Notes: generated by a model not told the origin, from the sequence alone. A stretch of DNA of 64,000 bases from Lachnospiraceae bacterium YSD2013 (GCA_900100895.1 FMTX01000016.1:30462-94461); one strand, 5' to 3'. Shown: positions 25,241 to 36,402, counted from the first letter of the stretch. Translations and numbers: made by a program.

Positions 25241-26257
25241 TTACTTGTTAATCTCTGCCACAGACTTGCCCGGTACCAGGGTACCGTCTACTACTATCTG
25301 CTCAAGTGCCTCGGTTCTCGGGTGCTCTATAAGATTAAGAAGCTTGATGGCGGCGTGTTCACCGATTGCCTGAGTGTCCTGCTTGATGGTGGTAAGCGAG
25401 GGCTGGAGCTTGGCAGCTAAGGTGATGCCGTCGTAGCCGGCGATTGAGATGTCCTCGGGAACGCTTAAACCGTGACGGCGCACAGAGTTGATGCCGCCCA
25501 TTGCCGAGTAGTCGTCACTGTAAAGGATACAAGTCGGTCTGTCAGGACGATCGAGAAGCGCGTCCGTAAACTTCTCGGTACGGTTGATGCTACGGTATGC
25601 GCCGTGCATTACGTAGTCGTCTGGAATCTCTATGTTATTCTCCTCAAGGACTTTGTAAAAAGCAGCCAGACGGTTTCTTGTAACCGCTGTATCTTCACCG
25701 CATACGTAAGCAATCTTACGATGGCCCTTGGAGACGATATATCTTACTAACTCCATCATGCCCGCATAGTTATTGGAAACAACGCCGGAATGATTGTTAA
25801 ACATATAGTCGATTGTGACAAGAGGAATATCCGAATTGGCAAGCTCGATAACTTCGGGGTCCGAGAAATCGATACAGGCAATAACTACGCCGTCATAGCC
25901 TCTGTAACGGCTGTGCTCAAGATATGAAAGCCTGGGCTCCCGTTTCTTGGAGCAGTTAATGAAGGTAAGATCGTAACCGTGATCCTCTACCACTGCCTTG
26001 AAGCTGTCAAGCACATTGGCAAAGTAATCATGGGTAAGTCCGCTTCGACCTTCATCTACAAAAAGAACGCCTATGTTGTAAGAACGGTTGGTTCTTAAGG
26101 CTCTTGCAAGGGAATTCGGGGAGTAGCCCATTTCCTTGGCCGTCTTTTTGATGTATTCGCGTGTCTCTTCACCAACATCGTTGCGATCGTTGAGTGCCTT
26201 GCTCACAGTTGCGACAGAAACATTGCATTTCGTCGCAATATCCTTCATGGATACCAT
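25241..26257 (-). CDS. LacI family regulator, probable cellobiose-phosphorylase repressor
   Basis: A 338-residue LacI/GalR protein: N-terminal helix-turn-helix MKDIATKCNVSVATVSKALN and hinge helix NSLARALRTNRS, then a periplasmic-binding-protein-like sugar domain ending with the usual TTIKQDTQAIGEHAAIKLL pattern. It is divergent from the GH94 gene, with CTTAATCGTTT-type half sites between them, so it probably represses that gene until a sugar such as cellobiose binds. GGAGG four bases before ATG 26257 fixes the start. Confidence 0.9.
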   Translation of the reverse strand: MVSMKDIATKCNVSVATVSKALNDRNDVGEETREYIKKTAKEMGYSPNSLARALRTNRSYNIGVLFVDEGRSGLTHDYFANVLDSFKAVVEDHGYDLTFINCSKKREPRLSYLEHSRYRGYDGVVIACIDFSDPEVIELANSDIPLVTIDYMFNNHSGVVSNNYAGMMELVRYIVSKGHRKIAYVCGEDTAVTRNRLAAFYKVLEENNIEIPDDYVMHGAYRSINRTEKFTDALLDRPDRPTCILYSDDYSAMGGINSVRRHGLSVPEDISIAGYDGITLAAKLQPSLTTIKQDTQAIGEHAAIKLLNLIEHPRTEALEQIVVDGTLVPGKSVAEINK

Positions 26258-26320
26258 AATTCCTCCGTCTGACTAAGGAAAAGAAAGCCGCACACCCTCA
26301 AAAAACGCGTCTAAAGTCTT

Positions 26321-26336
26321 CCTTAATCGTTTTCGC
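26321..26336. promoter_or_regulatory. Candidate LacI operator half site 1
   Basis: CCTTAATCGTTTTCGC in the lacI-GH94 gap shares the TTAATCGTTT core with 26457-26472. Likely autoregulatory for the lacI gene. Confidence 0.45.
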
Positions 26337-26456
26337 AATTTTAGTATAATATTATTTTTTTAAAAATTCAACATGGAATTTTCTATTGATTTTATGTGCA
26401 TTTTTTTATAATATATAGAAAACGGCTTAGTTTCCGTTAATCTTTTACCCGTTTTT

Positions 26457-26472
26457 ACTTAATCGTTTACTT
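26457..26472. promoter_or_regulatory. Candidate LacI operator upstream of GH94
   Basis: ACTTAATCGTTTACTT, 30 bp before the GH94 start, agrees at 13 of 16 positions with the perfect palindrome ACTTAAACGTTTAAGT at 48721-48736. Confidence 0.55.
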
Positions 26473-26501
26473 TAACGTAAATCAAGCAAAAGGAGACAGA
26501 T

Positions 26502-28934
26502 ATGAAGTTTGGTTACTTCGATGACGCCGCCAAAGAATACGTCATCACTACCCCCAAGACACCTCTGCCTTGGATTAACTACCTTGGCACGAACGATTTC
26601 TTTTCCCTTATTTCGAATACTGCGGGAGGTTACAGTTTCTATAAGGATGCAAAGTTATTAAGACTTACCCGTTTCCGTTACAACAATGTACCCGGAGACT
26701 CCAACGGTAAGTACTACTATATTAAGGACGGTAACACCGTATGGAATCCCGGCTGGATGCCTACCAAGACCGACCTTGATTCTTACGAGTGCCGTCACGG
26801 TATCGGATACAGCAAGTGGAACTCCTCCAAGAATGGTGTGAGCGCTTCCGTTCTTGCTTTTGTCCCTACCGATGATACATGCGAAATCAATCAGCTTAAG
26901 CTTACCAACAACACAGATTCCGTTAAGGAACTTAAACTCTTCTCCTATGTTGAGTGGTGTCTCTGGAATGCTGCCGACGATATGCAGAACTTCCAGCGTA
27001 ACTTCTCTACCGGTGAGGTAGAAGTTATCGATTCCACCATTTATCATAAGACCGAGTACAGAGAGCGTCGTAATCACTACGCAATCTTCACCGTTAACAC
27101 CAAGATTGACGGTTTCGATACCCAGAGAGAAAACTTTCTCGGCGCATATCGTGACAACCACGATCCCGAAGTAGTATTCGACAAGGGCGCCTGCACAGGC
27201 TCTATCGCTCACGGCTGGTCACCCGTTGCGGTTCACGAAATCTCCGTGAAGCTTGAACCCGGTGAGACCAAGTCCTATGTATTCTTGCTCGGATATTGTG
27301 AGAATCCCGACAATGATAAGTGGGAATCCAAGAATGTAGTTAATAAGAAGCCCGCCAAGGCTCTTATTACAAAATATCAGACAGATGCCGATGTTGACAA
27401 GGCTTTTGCTAAATTAAAGACATATTGGGACAATTTGTTGTCTATTTATACACTCGAAAGCTCCAACGACAAGGTTAACCGTATGGTTAACATCTGGAAC
27501 CAGTACCAGTGTATGGTTACCTTCAACATGTCACGTTCCGCTTCTTACTACGAGTCCGGTATCGGCCGCGGTATGGGCTTCAGAGATTCCAACCAGGACC
27601 TTCTCGGTTTCGTACACCTCATTCCCGAGCGTGCGCGTGAGCGTATCATCGATATCGCTTCCACTCAGTTTGAGAACGGTTCCGCATATCACCAGTACCA
27701 GCCTCTTACCAAGCGCGGTAACTCCGACATCGGTTCGGGCTTCAACGACGATCCGTTGTGGCTCATCGCAGGTACTTCCGCATATGTTCGCGAGACAGGT
27801 GATGTATCTATTTTAAAAGAAATCGTACCTTACGACAACGATATGTCAGTTGCTACCACTTTGATGGAGCACTTAAAGCGTTCTTTTGACTTCACGGTTA
27901 ATAACAAGGGACCTCACAAGCTTCCTCTTATCGGCCGTGCAGACTGGAACGATTGTCTTAACTTAAACTGCTTCTCCGAGCATCCCGGTGAGTCATTCCA
28001 GTGCTTCGGTCCTTCGGAAGGTCCTGTTGCAGAGTCCGTATTCATCGCAGGTATGTTTGTTAAGTACGGTGAAGAGTACGCTCAGCTTGCAGAGCTTCTT
28101 GGCGATACCGCCGAGGCAGAGCGTGCCCGCAAGGAAGTTAAGATTATGTACGATACAGTCCTTGAAGCAGGTTGGGACGGCGACTGGTTCGTAAGAGCTT
28201 ATGATGCTTATTCTAACAAGATTGGTTCCAAGGAATGTGAAGAAGGTAAGATTTTTATCGAGAGTAACGGTTTCTGTTCTTTGGCCGGCATCGGTGTCAA
28301 AGAAGGACTTGCCGAGAAGGCACTCGATTCAGTTAAGAAATACCTTGATTGTAAGTACGGCGTAATGATTTTACAGCCCGCTTACACAGTTTACCACTTA
28401 GAGCTTGGTGAAATTTCCTCATATCCTCCGGGATACAAGGAAAACGCCGGAATCTTCTGCCACAACAACCCTTGGGTATCCATCGCAGAGACAGTTATCG
28501 GCCGTGGCGACAGAGCATTCGAGATTTACAAGAAGACCTGTCCCGCTTACACCGAAGAGATTTCCGAGATTCACAAGACCGAGCCTTACGTATACTGCCA
28601 GATGGTAGCAGGTAACGATGCTTACATCCCCGGCGAAGGCAAGAACTCCTGGCTTACAGGTACCGCCGCTTGGACATTTGTAAACATCTCCCAGTACATT
28701 CTCGGCGTATATCCTACTCACAAGGGACTTTCCGTAGACCCTTGCGTACCTTCCGACTTCGGCGACTTCAAGGTTACCCGTAAGTTCCGCGGCGCTTCCT
28801 ACGAGATTTCCGTTAAGACAAACGGTTCTCAGAAGGGCGTTAAGAAGCTTATCGTAGACGGTCAGGAAGTTGAAGGAACCGTAATTCCTTTCGTAGAAGG
28901 CAAGAAGAATTATAAGGTAGAAGTGATTATGTAA
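26502..28934 (+). CDS. Cellobiose phosphorylase (GH94)
   Basis: An 810-residue cytoplasmic GH94 enzyme, the usual length for cellobiose phosphorylases. It splits cellobiose with phosphate into glucose-1-phosphate and glucose, saving ATP. The beta-sandwich N-terminus opens [20 protein letters not shown]; the (alpha/alpha)6 core carries [12 protein letters not shown], whose Asp near 481-484 includes the general acid, plus the phosphate-site region with GTAAWTF near the end. AAAGGAG precedes the ATG. It is monocistronic, divergent from a LacI gene and followed by a strong terminator. A cellodextrin or chitobiose phosphorylase is less likely given the near full-length similarity by eye. Confidence 0.92.
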   Translation: MKFGYFDDAAKEYVITTPKTPLPWINYLGTNDFFSLISNTAGGYSFYKDAKLLRLTRFRYNNVPGDSNGKYYYIKDGNTVWNPGWMPTKTDLDSYECRHGIGYSKWNSSKNGVSASVLAFVPTDDTCEINQLKLTNNTDSVKELKLFSYVEWCLWNAADDMQNFQRNFSTGEVEVIDSTIYHKTEYRERRNHYAIFTVNTKIDGFDTQRENFLGAYRDNHDPEVVFDKGACTGSIAHGWSPVAVHEISVKLEPGETKSYVFLLGYCENPDNDKWESKNVVNKKPAKALITKYQTDADVDKAFAKLKTYWDNLLSIYTLESSNDKVNRMVNIWNQYQCMVTFNMSRSASYYESGIGRGMGFRDSNQDLLGFVHLIPERARERIIDIASTQFENGSAYHQYQPLTKRGNSDIGSGFNDDPLWLIAGTSAYVRETGDVSILKEIVPYDNDMSVATTLMEHLKRSFDFTVNNKGPHKLPLIGRADWNDCLNLNCFSEHPGESFQCFGPSEGPVAESVFIAGMFVKYGEEYAQLAELLGDTAEAERARKEVKIMYDTVLEAGWDGDWFVRAYDAYSNKIGSKECEEGKIFIESNGFCSLAGIGVKEGLAEKALDSVKKYLDCKYGVMILQPAYTVYHLELGEISSYPPGYKENAGIFCHNNPWVSIAETVIGRGDRAFEIYKKTCPAYTEEISEIHKTEPYVYCQMVAGNDAYIPGEGKNSWLTGTAAWTFVNISQYILGVYPTHKGLSVDPCVPSDFGDFKVTRKFRGASYEISVKTNGSQKGVKKLIVDGQEVEGTVIPFVEGKKNYKVEVIM

Positions 28935-28961
28935 TCGCTTCGATCCTTCCACCAAAAGTTT

Positions 28962-28990
28962 GGGCCATCCCTGTTGGGATGGCCCTTTTG
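28962..28990 (+). terminator. Terminator after cellobiose phosphorylase
   Basis: GGGCCATCCC-TGTT-GGGATGGCCC followed by TTTTGTT, 28 bp after the stop. Confidence 0.95.
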
Positions 28991-29067
28991 TTGTGGCGAA
29001 CTGCTTTCTTCTGTCGCAATATAATGGTATATTTCTTGTTGAAGATATTGTCTTGGGGGCATGAAAT

Positions 29068-29721
29068 ATGAAAGCTGATATAGATTATTCCGAATATTGG
29101 GAGCGTTGCTGGAACGAGGAAGATGCCGAAGCGCTTGAAAAGTGGCTTGAAGGCTGGAATCACGCCGGCAGCGAAGAGATAGAGTATTTTAAAGCGCAGA
29201 GTGTTAGGACTATATGCGATGCTGCGTGTGGGTTCGGTGCGCATACGCTTGCTTTTGCCTCAAATGGGTTCGATGTGGCGGCGTTTGATGTGTCGCCTAA
29301 GGCTGTGGAACTTACGCGCGCGGGGCTGGCCCGTTTTGGGTACGGTGATATGCCGGTACAGGTGGCATCACTAACCGATACCGGCTATGATGATGAGGCT
29401 TTTGACGCCGTGACGGCTTACGCTGTATTTGATCATTTGACGGAGGCCGATGCCGGGTGTGCTTTGACTGAGATGCTTCGCATTGTTAAACCGGGTGGGT
29501 TTGTTTTGCTGTCGTTTGATACGCCCGAGGAAGATGATTTCTCTGCTCCTCACAAGGTGCTTTCCGACGGAAGCATGGTTTATGGGTCCGAGTCTGAGCG
29601 CGAAGGAATGATTTTCAGGCCTTTCGACGATGCCAAGGTCTTGACTCTGACCGCCGGGCATTCCGTGACGCGGAAGTGGCGCAGTCGCAAGGGCGATTTG
29701 ATTGTCCTTTTGCAAAAATAA
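29068..29721 (+). CDS. SAM-dependent methyltransferase
   Basis: A 217-residue class I methyltransferase (Methyltransf_11/25 type). Motif I is ICDAACGFGAHTLAFAS (~53-69), followed by FDVAAFDVSPKAVEL and the post-II segment LRIVKPGGFVLLSFD. A short N-terminal stretch (YSEYWERCWNEED) is typical of the YodH/UbiE-like small-molecule group. Substrate unknown. GGGGG upstream supports the start. It is a single gene, converging on the HTH-membrane gene with a dyad array between. Confidence 0.85.
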   Translation: MKADIDYSEYWERCWNEEDAEALEKWLEGWNHAGSEEIEYFKAQSVRTICDAACGFGAHTLAFASNGFDVAAFDVSPKAVELTRAGLARFGYGDMPVQVASLTDTGYDDEAFDAVTAYAVFDHLTEADAGCALTEMLRIVKPGGFVLLSFDTPEEDDFSAPHKVLSDGSMVYGSESEREGMIFRPFDDAKVLTLTAGHSVTRKWRSRKGDLIVLLQK

Positions 29722-29743
29722 AGCCTTCAAGTCGAAGGTTTTT
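29722..29743 (+). terminator. Terminator after the methyltransferase
   Basis: CCTTC-aagtc-GAAGG followed by TTTTTC directly after the stop codon. Confidence 0.75.
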
Positions 29744-29748
29744 CGGCT

Positions 29749-30074
29749 GAAGGCATAATTTGTGCTTTTCTAGTTTTTTATCTATTGTTTTATAGACCCT
29801 TTTTTAGTGGCCAATAGATAAATATGGTCATTGCCTGTTTTTTATCCTTTGTTTTCACAGGCTCGTTTCATAAAGCAAGGGATAATTTCTCTGATTCCGG
29901 CCATTTATCCCTTGCGTAGAGCAACAATTGTTCTGTTCCTTACCAATTTAGGCATCATGACACCACTTTGCAAGAGATAAAATTCGTCAATGCGGCTTTT
30001 TTATCCATTGAGCCTTATTTCGCAGGGGCAAAATCAATAGATAAAATCAGTGAATTAAGCAATTTTATCTGATA
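29749..30074 (-). repeat. Array of five 40-bp dyad repeats (copy 2, inverted)
   Basis: Units at 29749-29787 (left arm weak), 29812-29851, 29876-29914, 29971-30010 and 30035-30074. Starts are 63-64, 64, 95 and 64 bp apart, the mirror image of copy 1. Arms again are CAATNGATAA/TTATCNNTTG-like; the 29876 unit has a fully compensated pair, CAAGGGATAA/TTATCCCTTG. It sits between convergent genes, so it is not a shared promoter. Confidence 0.85.
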
Positions 30075-30106
30075 CCCATGTTAATAATCCTTACGACGTG
30101 CTCGAC

Positions 30107-30637
30107 TTACTTCTTCCCGGCAAGTTTCTTAAACATCCTAAGCTTGGCTTCGCGCAGCTTGTGAGCGCCCACGCCTGTGAAAATGAAGCCGACGATAAGC
30201 ATGCCGAAGGATATACCGAGGGTCATGCCCTGAAGGAAGTCATACCAGAAGACGCCTTCATAAGCGGCAAGTGAGTCGATGAAAATAGTTGCAAGGTATA
30301 TCGCAAAGACGATGCAGGCTACCAGGTACAAATAGTGGAAGCGCTTCGTAACTTTAAGTTTCTCTTCGTTGCTGTACTCGGCAACCGCCAGTGCGGTTTC
30401 TTTGATTTCTCTATCCATAGGTTCCTCCTCCGCGTTACCGGTGAGCATGTCCCTAAGGTCTACGTCATAGAAATCGGAAAGTTCTATCAATATATCAAGG
30501 TCGGGAAGGTTCGAGCCGGTCTCCCATCTGGAGACGCTGCGGCGCGACACACCGAGTTTCTCGGAGAGTTCCTCCTGCGTTAAGCCTTTAGATTTACGAA
30601 GTTCTTTAAGATAGTTACCGATTTTGGATTGATCCAT
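30107..30637 (-). CDS. HTH regulator with C-terminal membrane segments
   Basis: A 176-residue protein with an Xre helix-turn-helix at residues 5-60 (LKELRKSKGLTQEELSEKLGV, then SRRSVSRWETGSNLPD), a charged linker, and two to three membrane helices (YLYLVACIVFAIYLATIFI; FLQGMTLGISFGMLIVGFIF). Membrane-tethered HTH proteins of this layout are common in Firmicutes and often tune neighbouring transporters. AAGGAG precedes the ATG. It is followed on the same strand by no gene. It follows a 61-residue membrane protein 33 bp upstream, probably in the same transcript. Confidence 0.85.
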   Translation of the reverse strand: MDQSKIGNYLKELRKSKGLTQEELSEKLGVSRRSVSRWETGSNLPDLDILIELSDFYDVDLRDMLTGNAEEEPMDREIKETALAVAEYSNEEKLKVTKRFHYLYLVACIVFAIYLATIFIDSLAAYEGVFWYDFLQGMTLGISFGMLIVGFIFTGVGAHKLREAKLRMFKKLAGKK

Positions 30638-30670
30638 GCCGTTCTCCTTAGATGAAATACCGACCGGATG

Positions 30671-30856
30671 CTATGCCTCTTTGTTCTTTCTTACTCGGTT
30701 CCAATGAAAACTGGATAGAAGGCAAGAGATTGCAAAGCAACCTGTATAGCACCAAATGGGTAAAGAAATTGTGTTAGTGACTTCTACTAAGATAAAAAGT
30801 ACAATTCCCAATAATAAAATTGTTCCGCTGATAATTAATACGATGTTCTTTTTCAT
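30671..30856 (-). CDS. Small two-helix membrane protein
   Basis: 61 residues, nearly all in two membrane helices (IVLIISGTILLLGIVLFILV; LPIWCYTGCFAISCLL) with a basic tail. No family recognised. AAAGGAG nine bases before the ATG makes it a real gene. It precedes the HTH-membrane gene and may interact with it. Confidence 0.65.
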   Translation of the reverse strand: MKKNIVLIISGTILLLGIVLFILVEVTNTISLPIWCYTGCFAISCLLSSFHWNRVRKNKEA

Positions 30857-30972
30857 GATGTTTCTCCTTTGTGAGTGGTTTTCGTTACACCCTCATTATG
30901 GAAAAAGAACACGTCTCATTAAAGGACACAAAACGTCCAAAAGCCCTAAATATCAAATGAGACACAACTGTC

Positions 30973-31848
<876 letters not shown>

Positions 31849-31875
31849 AACCGAACTCCTTATTAAAAAAGGTAC

Positions 31876-31982
31876 CAATCCATTTGTGAAGTACCAAACG
31901 GATTGCGGAACTCTCCGCGTGGCGGCCATTTTAATACTAATGCCCGCCATCACAAAACTACAAAACAGGTCTATGGTTCCTT
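31876..31982 (+). repeat. Structured interspersed repeat, copy A7 (overlaps the end of aguA)
   Basis: CAATCCATTT/AAACGGATTG, GCGGA-actc-TCCGC, ATGGCGGGCATT-type stem with loop taatact, CACAAAACT / AGGTCTATG (partly decayed) and GTTCCTT. Its last 25 bases encode the final residues and stop codon of aguA. Confidence 0.8.
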
Positions 31983-33067
31983 GCAGGCACCTGCTGCGTC
32001 ACACAATGTATATTTCCCCCACCCACAATAATATCTCTTGCGGGCACGGGCACCACTGTTCTATGTTTACATAACTCAGTCATTATATCTACTGCTCTCT
32101 TATCACTCTCAGCGTTAACTCCGCCGAATTGCGGCAAAAGAACATAATCGTTGCAAAAATAGAAGTTTACATAACTTGCAGCCAGCCTCTCGCCGACTTC
32201 ACGCACATCTTCACCTTCCTCGAAGGCATATCCTTCCAAATCCTCAGGCGTTACCGTCACGGGCACCGAAGGAATCGGAAGCTTGTGAACCTTCATGCCT
32301 GCTGCCTCAAGCACCTTAAGGCAGCTAAGCGACATCTCATACTGCGGGTCGTTCTCATCATCGGTCCATGCAAGCACCACTTCATCAACATCTATAAATG
32401 CACACACATTGTCAACGTGCTCATTGGTCTCATCATTATAAATTCCACGGGGAAGCCAGATTACGCGCTCAGCCCCGAGATACGCTTTCAGGCGGTCTTC
32501 AATCTGAGCCTTCGTAAGCGACGGATTGCGCCCTTTGCTAAGCAAACAGCTCTCCGTAACCATCAAAGTTCCCGCACCGTTAGAGTGCACGGAGCCGCCC
32601 TCCAGCACGAAATCGCCGGCATCATAATAATCGCAACCGACCTCATCGCAAAATGCTGCTGCCAGAGCATCGTCACGCTCCCAGTGCGCATACAAACCGT
32701 CCACTTCACCGCCCCAGGCATTAAAGCGCCAGTTTACACCACGCACGACACCGTCGGCATTCTTAATAAAAGTAGGTGCCGTATCTCGCGCCCATGCATC
32801 ATCGGTCGGAATCTTTACAAACCGAACAGCCTCCAAGTCGCCCAGCATCTTACGCGCCACAGACTCCGTATTGTCGCTTACCACAACATACACAGTCTCG
32901 CACTCTGCTATCTTTCTGATAATCGAAGCGAAAACCTTCTGCGCCGGCTTGGCACCGTGCGGCCATGAACCGGGGCGCTCCGGGAATATCATTATCGTGG
33001 CATCATGAGGCTCGAACTCAGCCGGCATCCTGAAGCCGTCCTTCTTAGGCTCTGAATCTATCCTCAT
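31958..33067 (-). CDS. aguA: Agmatine deiminase
   Basis: A 369-residue pentein-fold enzyme converting agmatine to N-carbamoylputrescine and ammonia. The active-site Cys lies in [11 protein letters not shown] near the C-terminus; WRFNAWGG and ARDTAPTF are further family landmarks. The start overlaps the nspC stop by 4 bp (ATGA). After CVTQQ the last residues (ARNHRPVL) and stop derive from repeat A7, so the original C-terminus has been replaced; the catalytic Cys is retained. Acts between arginine decarboxylase and AguB. Confidence 0.95.
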   Translation of the reverse strand: MRIDSEPKKDGFRMPAEFEPHDATIMIFPERPGSWPHGAKPAQKVFASIIRKIAECETVYVVVSDNTESVARKMLGDLEAVRFVKIPTDDAWARDTAPTFIKNADGVVRGVNWRFNAWGGEVDGLYAHWERDDALAAAFCDEVGCDYYDAGDFVLEGGSVHSNGAGTLMVTESCLLSKGRNPSLTKAQIEDRLKAYLGAERVIWLPRGIYNDETNEHVDNVCAFIDVDEVVLAWTDDENDPQYEMSLSCLKVLEAAGMKVHKLPIPSVPVTVTPEDLEGYAFEEGEDVREVGERLAASYVNFYFCNDYVLLPQFGGVNAESDKRAVDIMTELCKHRTVVPVPARDIIVGGGNIHCVTQQVPARNHRPVL

Positions 33068-34194
33068 GAAAGCCTCTCCTTAAAATCATTATATCCAAAA
33101 CTCTTTACAACTTTATACTGACCATTCGAGTCAATTACCGAAATATCCGGCAATCCCATACCGTTAAAGGTATTGTTCTTAACCATCGAGTAAATCGCCA
33201 TGTCCTCAAACACCAGCGTATCCCCAACTTCCAAGGGCTTGTCAAAAGAATAATCTCCAATCACATCTCCCGCCAGGCAAGTGCACGAAGAAAGCCTGTA
33301 ATCATAAGCCTTCTCCCCCTTCTTACCCGAAGCATAAAGCGGAGGTCTGTAAGGCATCTCAAGCACATCGGGCATATGGCAAGCTGCCGACGCATCGAGA
33401 ATAGCCACATCTATACCGTTATGAACAATATCCAACACTCGTGTCACAAGGTATCCCGCATTCAAAGCAATAGCCTCGCCCGGCTCAAGGTACACTTCCA
33501 CGCCGTAACGTTCCTTAAACTCGCGCACCAGCTTAACAAGCAAATCTCTGTCGTAATCATCTCTCGTAATATGATGACCGCCACCGAAATTCACCCATTT
33601 TAAGCCCTTTATATACTGTCCGAACTTTTCCTCAAAGGCCTTCAAAGTAACCTCAAGCGCATCAGAACCCTGCTCGCACAAAGTATGAAAATGAAGCCCA
33701 TCGACATACTCAAGCACCACAGGATCAAAATTTGCCAAAGTCGCACCAAGTCTGGAACCTGCCGCACAAGGGTCGTAAATAGCCGTCTCCTGCGTAGAGC
33801 ACTCAGGATTCACGCGAAGCCCGATACTCTTACCGACACACTTGTCTTTATAGCGCATCACCTCAGCTACAGAGTTAAACACAATGTGGTCCGACACCGC
33901 CACAATCTCATCAATCTCCGAAGGCTTATAAGCCGGCGAAAAAACATGCACCTCACCCTTAAACTCTTCGCGACCAAGCTTAGCCTCAGAAAGCCCGCTG
34001 GCAGTAGTACCGTCAAGGTATTTCTCAATCACAGGGTACAAAGAAAACATCGAGAAGGCCTTCTGCGCAAGCAAAATCTTGCAGCCCGCAGCTTCTTTGA
34101 CCGATTTAAGAATCTCAAGGTTCTTAATGAGTTTCGCCTCGTCAACCACATATGCAGGTGTATTAATCTTTTCAAAAACAGGAAAATTAACCAC
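33064..34194 (-). CDS. nspC: Carboxynorspermidine/carboxyspermidine decarboxylase
   Basis: A 376-residue PLP enzyme of the alanine-racemase-fold decarboxylase group. It decarboxylates carboxyspermidine (or carboxynorspermidine) to spermidine (norspermidine). The PLP-lysine lies in [15 protein letters not shown] near residue 45; the C-terminal [14 protein letters not shown] holds the catalytic Cys of the partner subunit. The start is GTG at 34194 with GGAG seven bases before. It directly follows the synthase gene and overlaps aguA by 4 bp. With putrescine made by the same operon, spermidine is the likely product. Confidence 0.94.
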   Translation of the reverse strand: MVNFPVFEKINTPAYVVDEAKLIKNLEILKSVKEAAGCKILLAQKAFSMFSLYPVIEKYLDGTTASGLSEAKLGREEFKGEVHVFSPAYKPSEIDEIVAVSDHIVFNSVAEVMRYKDKCVGKSIGLRVNPECSTQETAIYDPCAAGSRLGATLANFDPVVLEYVDGLHFHTLCEQGSDALEVTLKAFEEKFGQYIKGLKWVNFGGGHHITRDDYDRDLLVKLVREFKERYGVEVYLEPGEAIALNAGYLVTRVLDIVHNGIDVAILDASAACHMPDVLEMPYRPPLYASGKKGEKAYDYRLSSCTCLAGDVIGDYSFDKPLEVGDTLVFEDMAIYSMVKNNTFNGMGLPDISVIDSNGQYKVVKSFGYNDFKERLS

Positions 34195-34230
34195 TACAAA
34201 TCTCCAATATAACGCGAGCCCGGCAAGCGT

Positions 34231-35484
34231 TTAGTCTACTTTCACAGGATTCTCATCCACAACCCAAGGCAAACCGTACTTATTGAGCGCCTCCATATAA
34301 GGGTCGGGATCGAACTCTTCCACATTAAATACGCCGGCCTTATTCCATGTTCCGCTTGCTACCATAGCGGTTCCGATCATAGCGGGAACGCCTGTGGTGT
34401 AGCTGATAGCCTGCGCGCCGGTTTCTTTGTACGCTTCCTGATGGTCGCAGACGTTATAAATATAGATAGTCTTCTCAACTCCGTCCTTAACACCCGTGAA
34501 GATGCATCCGATGTTCGTCTTACCTACGGTTCTGGGACCAAGAGACGCAGGATCGGGCAATAATGCCTTTAAGAACTTAATGGGAACTATCTTTTGACCT
34601 TCAAAGTCAACAGGGGTTGTGCCAAGCATACCCACATTTTCAAGACACTTCATATGAGTTAAGTAGCTCTGGCCGAAAGTCATAAAGAAACGAATTCTCT
34701 TAATTCCGGGGATATTCTTCGCAAGAGACTCAATCTCCTCATGGTGAAGAAGGTACATATCCTTCTGACCCACCTGGTCAAAATCGTACACTCTCTTAAT
34801 TTCCATAGGCTTGGTCTCTACCCAGTGGCCGTCTTCCCAGTAAGAACCGTTCGCGGAAACCTCACGAAGGTTAATCTCGGGGTTAAAGTTGGTCGCAAAA
34901 GGATAACCGTGGTCACCGCCGTTGCAATCAAGAATATCTATATAATGAATTTCGTCAAAATAATGCTTAAGCGCATAAGCCGAGTACACCTGAGTTACGC
35001 CGGGATCGAAGCCGGTACCGAGAAGAGCGGTAAGTCCCGCCTTCTTAAACTTCTCGTCATAAGCCCACTGCCAGCTGTAATCAAAGTACGCGGTGAAGCC
35101 TTTCTCCTTGCAACGCTTCTCATAAATAGCGCGCCACTCGGGATCGTCTGTATCCTCAGCCTCGTAATTGGCTGTATCCACATAATTGGCACCTGCTTCA
35201 AGGCAAGCGTCCATGATGGTTAAGTCCTGATAAGGAAGTGCTACATTAAGCACTGTATGGGGCTTAAACTCCTTCATAAGAGCTACCAGCGATTCCTTGG
35301 AATCTGCATTGACCGTAGCGGTCGTAATCTTGGCATGAGTCTTGTCTCTTAACTTCTCAGCCAATGCATCACACTTGGATACGGTTCTGCTTGCAAGCAA
35401 AATCTCCGTAAACAAAGGATTCTCACAACATTTGTAAATTGCAACGGTAGCAACACCGCCACATCCGATAACCATTAACTTCAT
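34231..35484 (-). CDS. Carboxynorspermidine/carboxyspermidine synthase (saccharopine dehydrogenase family)
   Basis: A 417-residue NAD(P)-dependent reductase. It condenses aspartate semialdehyde with putrescine (or diaminopropane) and reduces the Schiff base to carboxyspermidine. The Rossmann fingerprint is MKLMVIGCGGVATVA at the start; the middle shows ALLGTGFDPGVTQVY. These are the Lys1/Lys9-like features of the polyamine branch. GGAGG eight bases upstream supports ATG 35484. Coupled with nspC it gives a route to spermidine that does not need decarboxylated SAM. Confidence 0.92.
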   Translation of the reverse strand: MKLMVIGCGGVATVAIYKCCENPLFTEILLASRTVSKCDALAEKLRDKTHAKITTATVNADSKESLVALMKEFKPHTVLNVALPYQDLTIMDACLEAGANYVDTANYEAEDTDDPEWRAIYEKRCKEKGFTAYFDYSWQWAYDEKFKKAGLTALLGTGFDPGVTQVYSAYALKHYFDEIHYIDILDCNGGDHGYPFATNFNPEINLREVSANGSYWEDGHWVETKPMEIKRVYDFDQVGQKDMYLLHHEEIESLAKNIPGIKRIRFFMTFGQSYLTHMKCLENVGMLGTTPVDFEGQKIVPIKFLKALLPDPASLGPRTVGKTNIGCIFTGVKDGVEKTIYIYNVCDHQEAYKETGAQAISYTTGVPAMIGTAMVASGTWNKAGVFNVEEFDPDPYMEALNKYGLPWVVDENPVKVD

Positions 35485-35509
35485 AATTCTGTATCCTCCA
35501 TAACTTAAA

Positions 35510-36370
35510 TCACTTCTTAGACTCTTCTTCTCTCAAAAGGTCTTCCACATACTTAGGAAGCATAAACGCGCCCATATGCAGATTCGTCGTGTAGTACCAC
35601 GTCTTAATGCCACGCTCGTTCCAGCGCTTCGCATCCAGATCTTTAATAGGATGGTATTTCTTACTTGCAAATCCGAACAACCAGTAGCCGGACGGGCAAG
35701 TAGGAATGTGTGCCTGATATACACGGCTTACGGGAAAGCTCTTAAACGCTTTCTTATGCATCGCGCGACAGGTCTCTTCGTCTTCGTCAAAAAAAGGACT
35801 TCCGTGCTGATATACCATGATTCCGTCATCTTTAAGTGCTTTGTAACACGAGCCGTAGAACTCCTTCGTAAATAAACCTGCCGTATGGCCCAGGGGGTCC
35901 GTGGAATCGTTGATAATCAAATCGTACTCATCGGTCTTGCCGCGCAAGAACCTAAGGCCGTCACGGTTGTGAAGCCTTACGCGCGGGTCATCGAGACCGC
36001 AGGCATTATCCGGGAAAAACTCGCGACATACGCTTACGAACATTTCGTCGGGCTCCACCACATCAATTTCTTCTATTTCATCATAGTAACTAAGTTCTCT
36101 TGCCACACCGCCATCACCGCCGCCGATTACAAGAACCTTACGCACATGCGGGTGCACCGCCATGGGCACATGAACTATCATTTCATCATAAGTAAATTCG
36201 TCTTTCTCAGAGAAAATAACGCTTCCGTCCGACGTAAGAAATCTTCCGAACTCCGCCGAATCAAAAACATCTATCTTCTGAAAATCGCTCGTACCGCTGA
36301 AAAGCTGCCTGTCCACACGAATCGACATCTTCACATTGTCCGTGTGCATCTCGGAAAACCAAAACTCCAT
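35510..36370 (-). CDS. speE: Spermidine synthase-like aminopropyltransferase
   Basis: A 286-residue aminopropyltransferase transferring aminopropyl from decarboxylated SAM to putrescine or another amine. GGGDGGVARELSYY is the nucleotide-binding loop; YDLIINDSTDPLGHTAGLFT carries the catalytic Asp region. The family starts M-E-x-W-F, which favours ATG 36370, with AAGGA at a workable distance; an ATG nine bases earlier is crowded by that site. No speD lies in this operon, so the dcSAM donor must come from elsewhere, and the enzyme may act after the carboxyspermidine route. Confidence 0.9.
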   Translation of the reverse strand: MEFWFSEMHTDNVKMSIRVDRQLFSGTSDFQKIDVFDSAEFGRFLTSDGSVIFSEKDEFTYDEMIVHVPMAVHPHVRKVLVIGGGDGGVARELSYYDEIEEIDVVEPDEMFVSVCREFFPDNACGLDDPRVRLHNRDGLRFLRGKTDEYDLIINDSTDPLGHTAGLFTKEFYGSCYKALKDDGIMVYQHGSPFFDEDEETCRAMHKKAFKSFPVSRVYQAHIPTCPSGYWLFGFASKKYHPIKDLDAKRWNERGIKTWYYTTNLHMGAFMLPKYVEDLLREEESKK

Positions 36371-36402
36371 CGCTTCCATTTCCTTCCCAAATCAACCAAA
36401 CA

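Noticed and set aside
32129..32968. 279-residue open frame opposite aguA
   Set aside because: Lies wholly within a confidently assigned agmatine deiminase and lacks a ribosome binding site.
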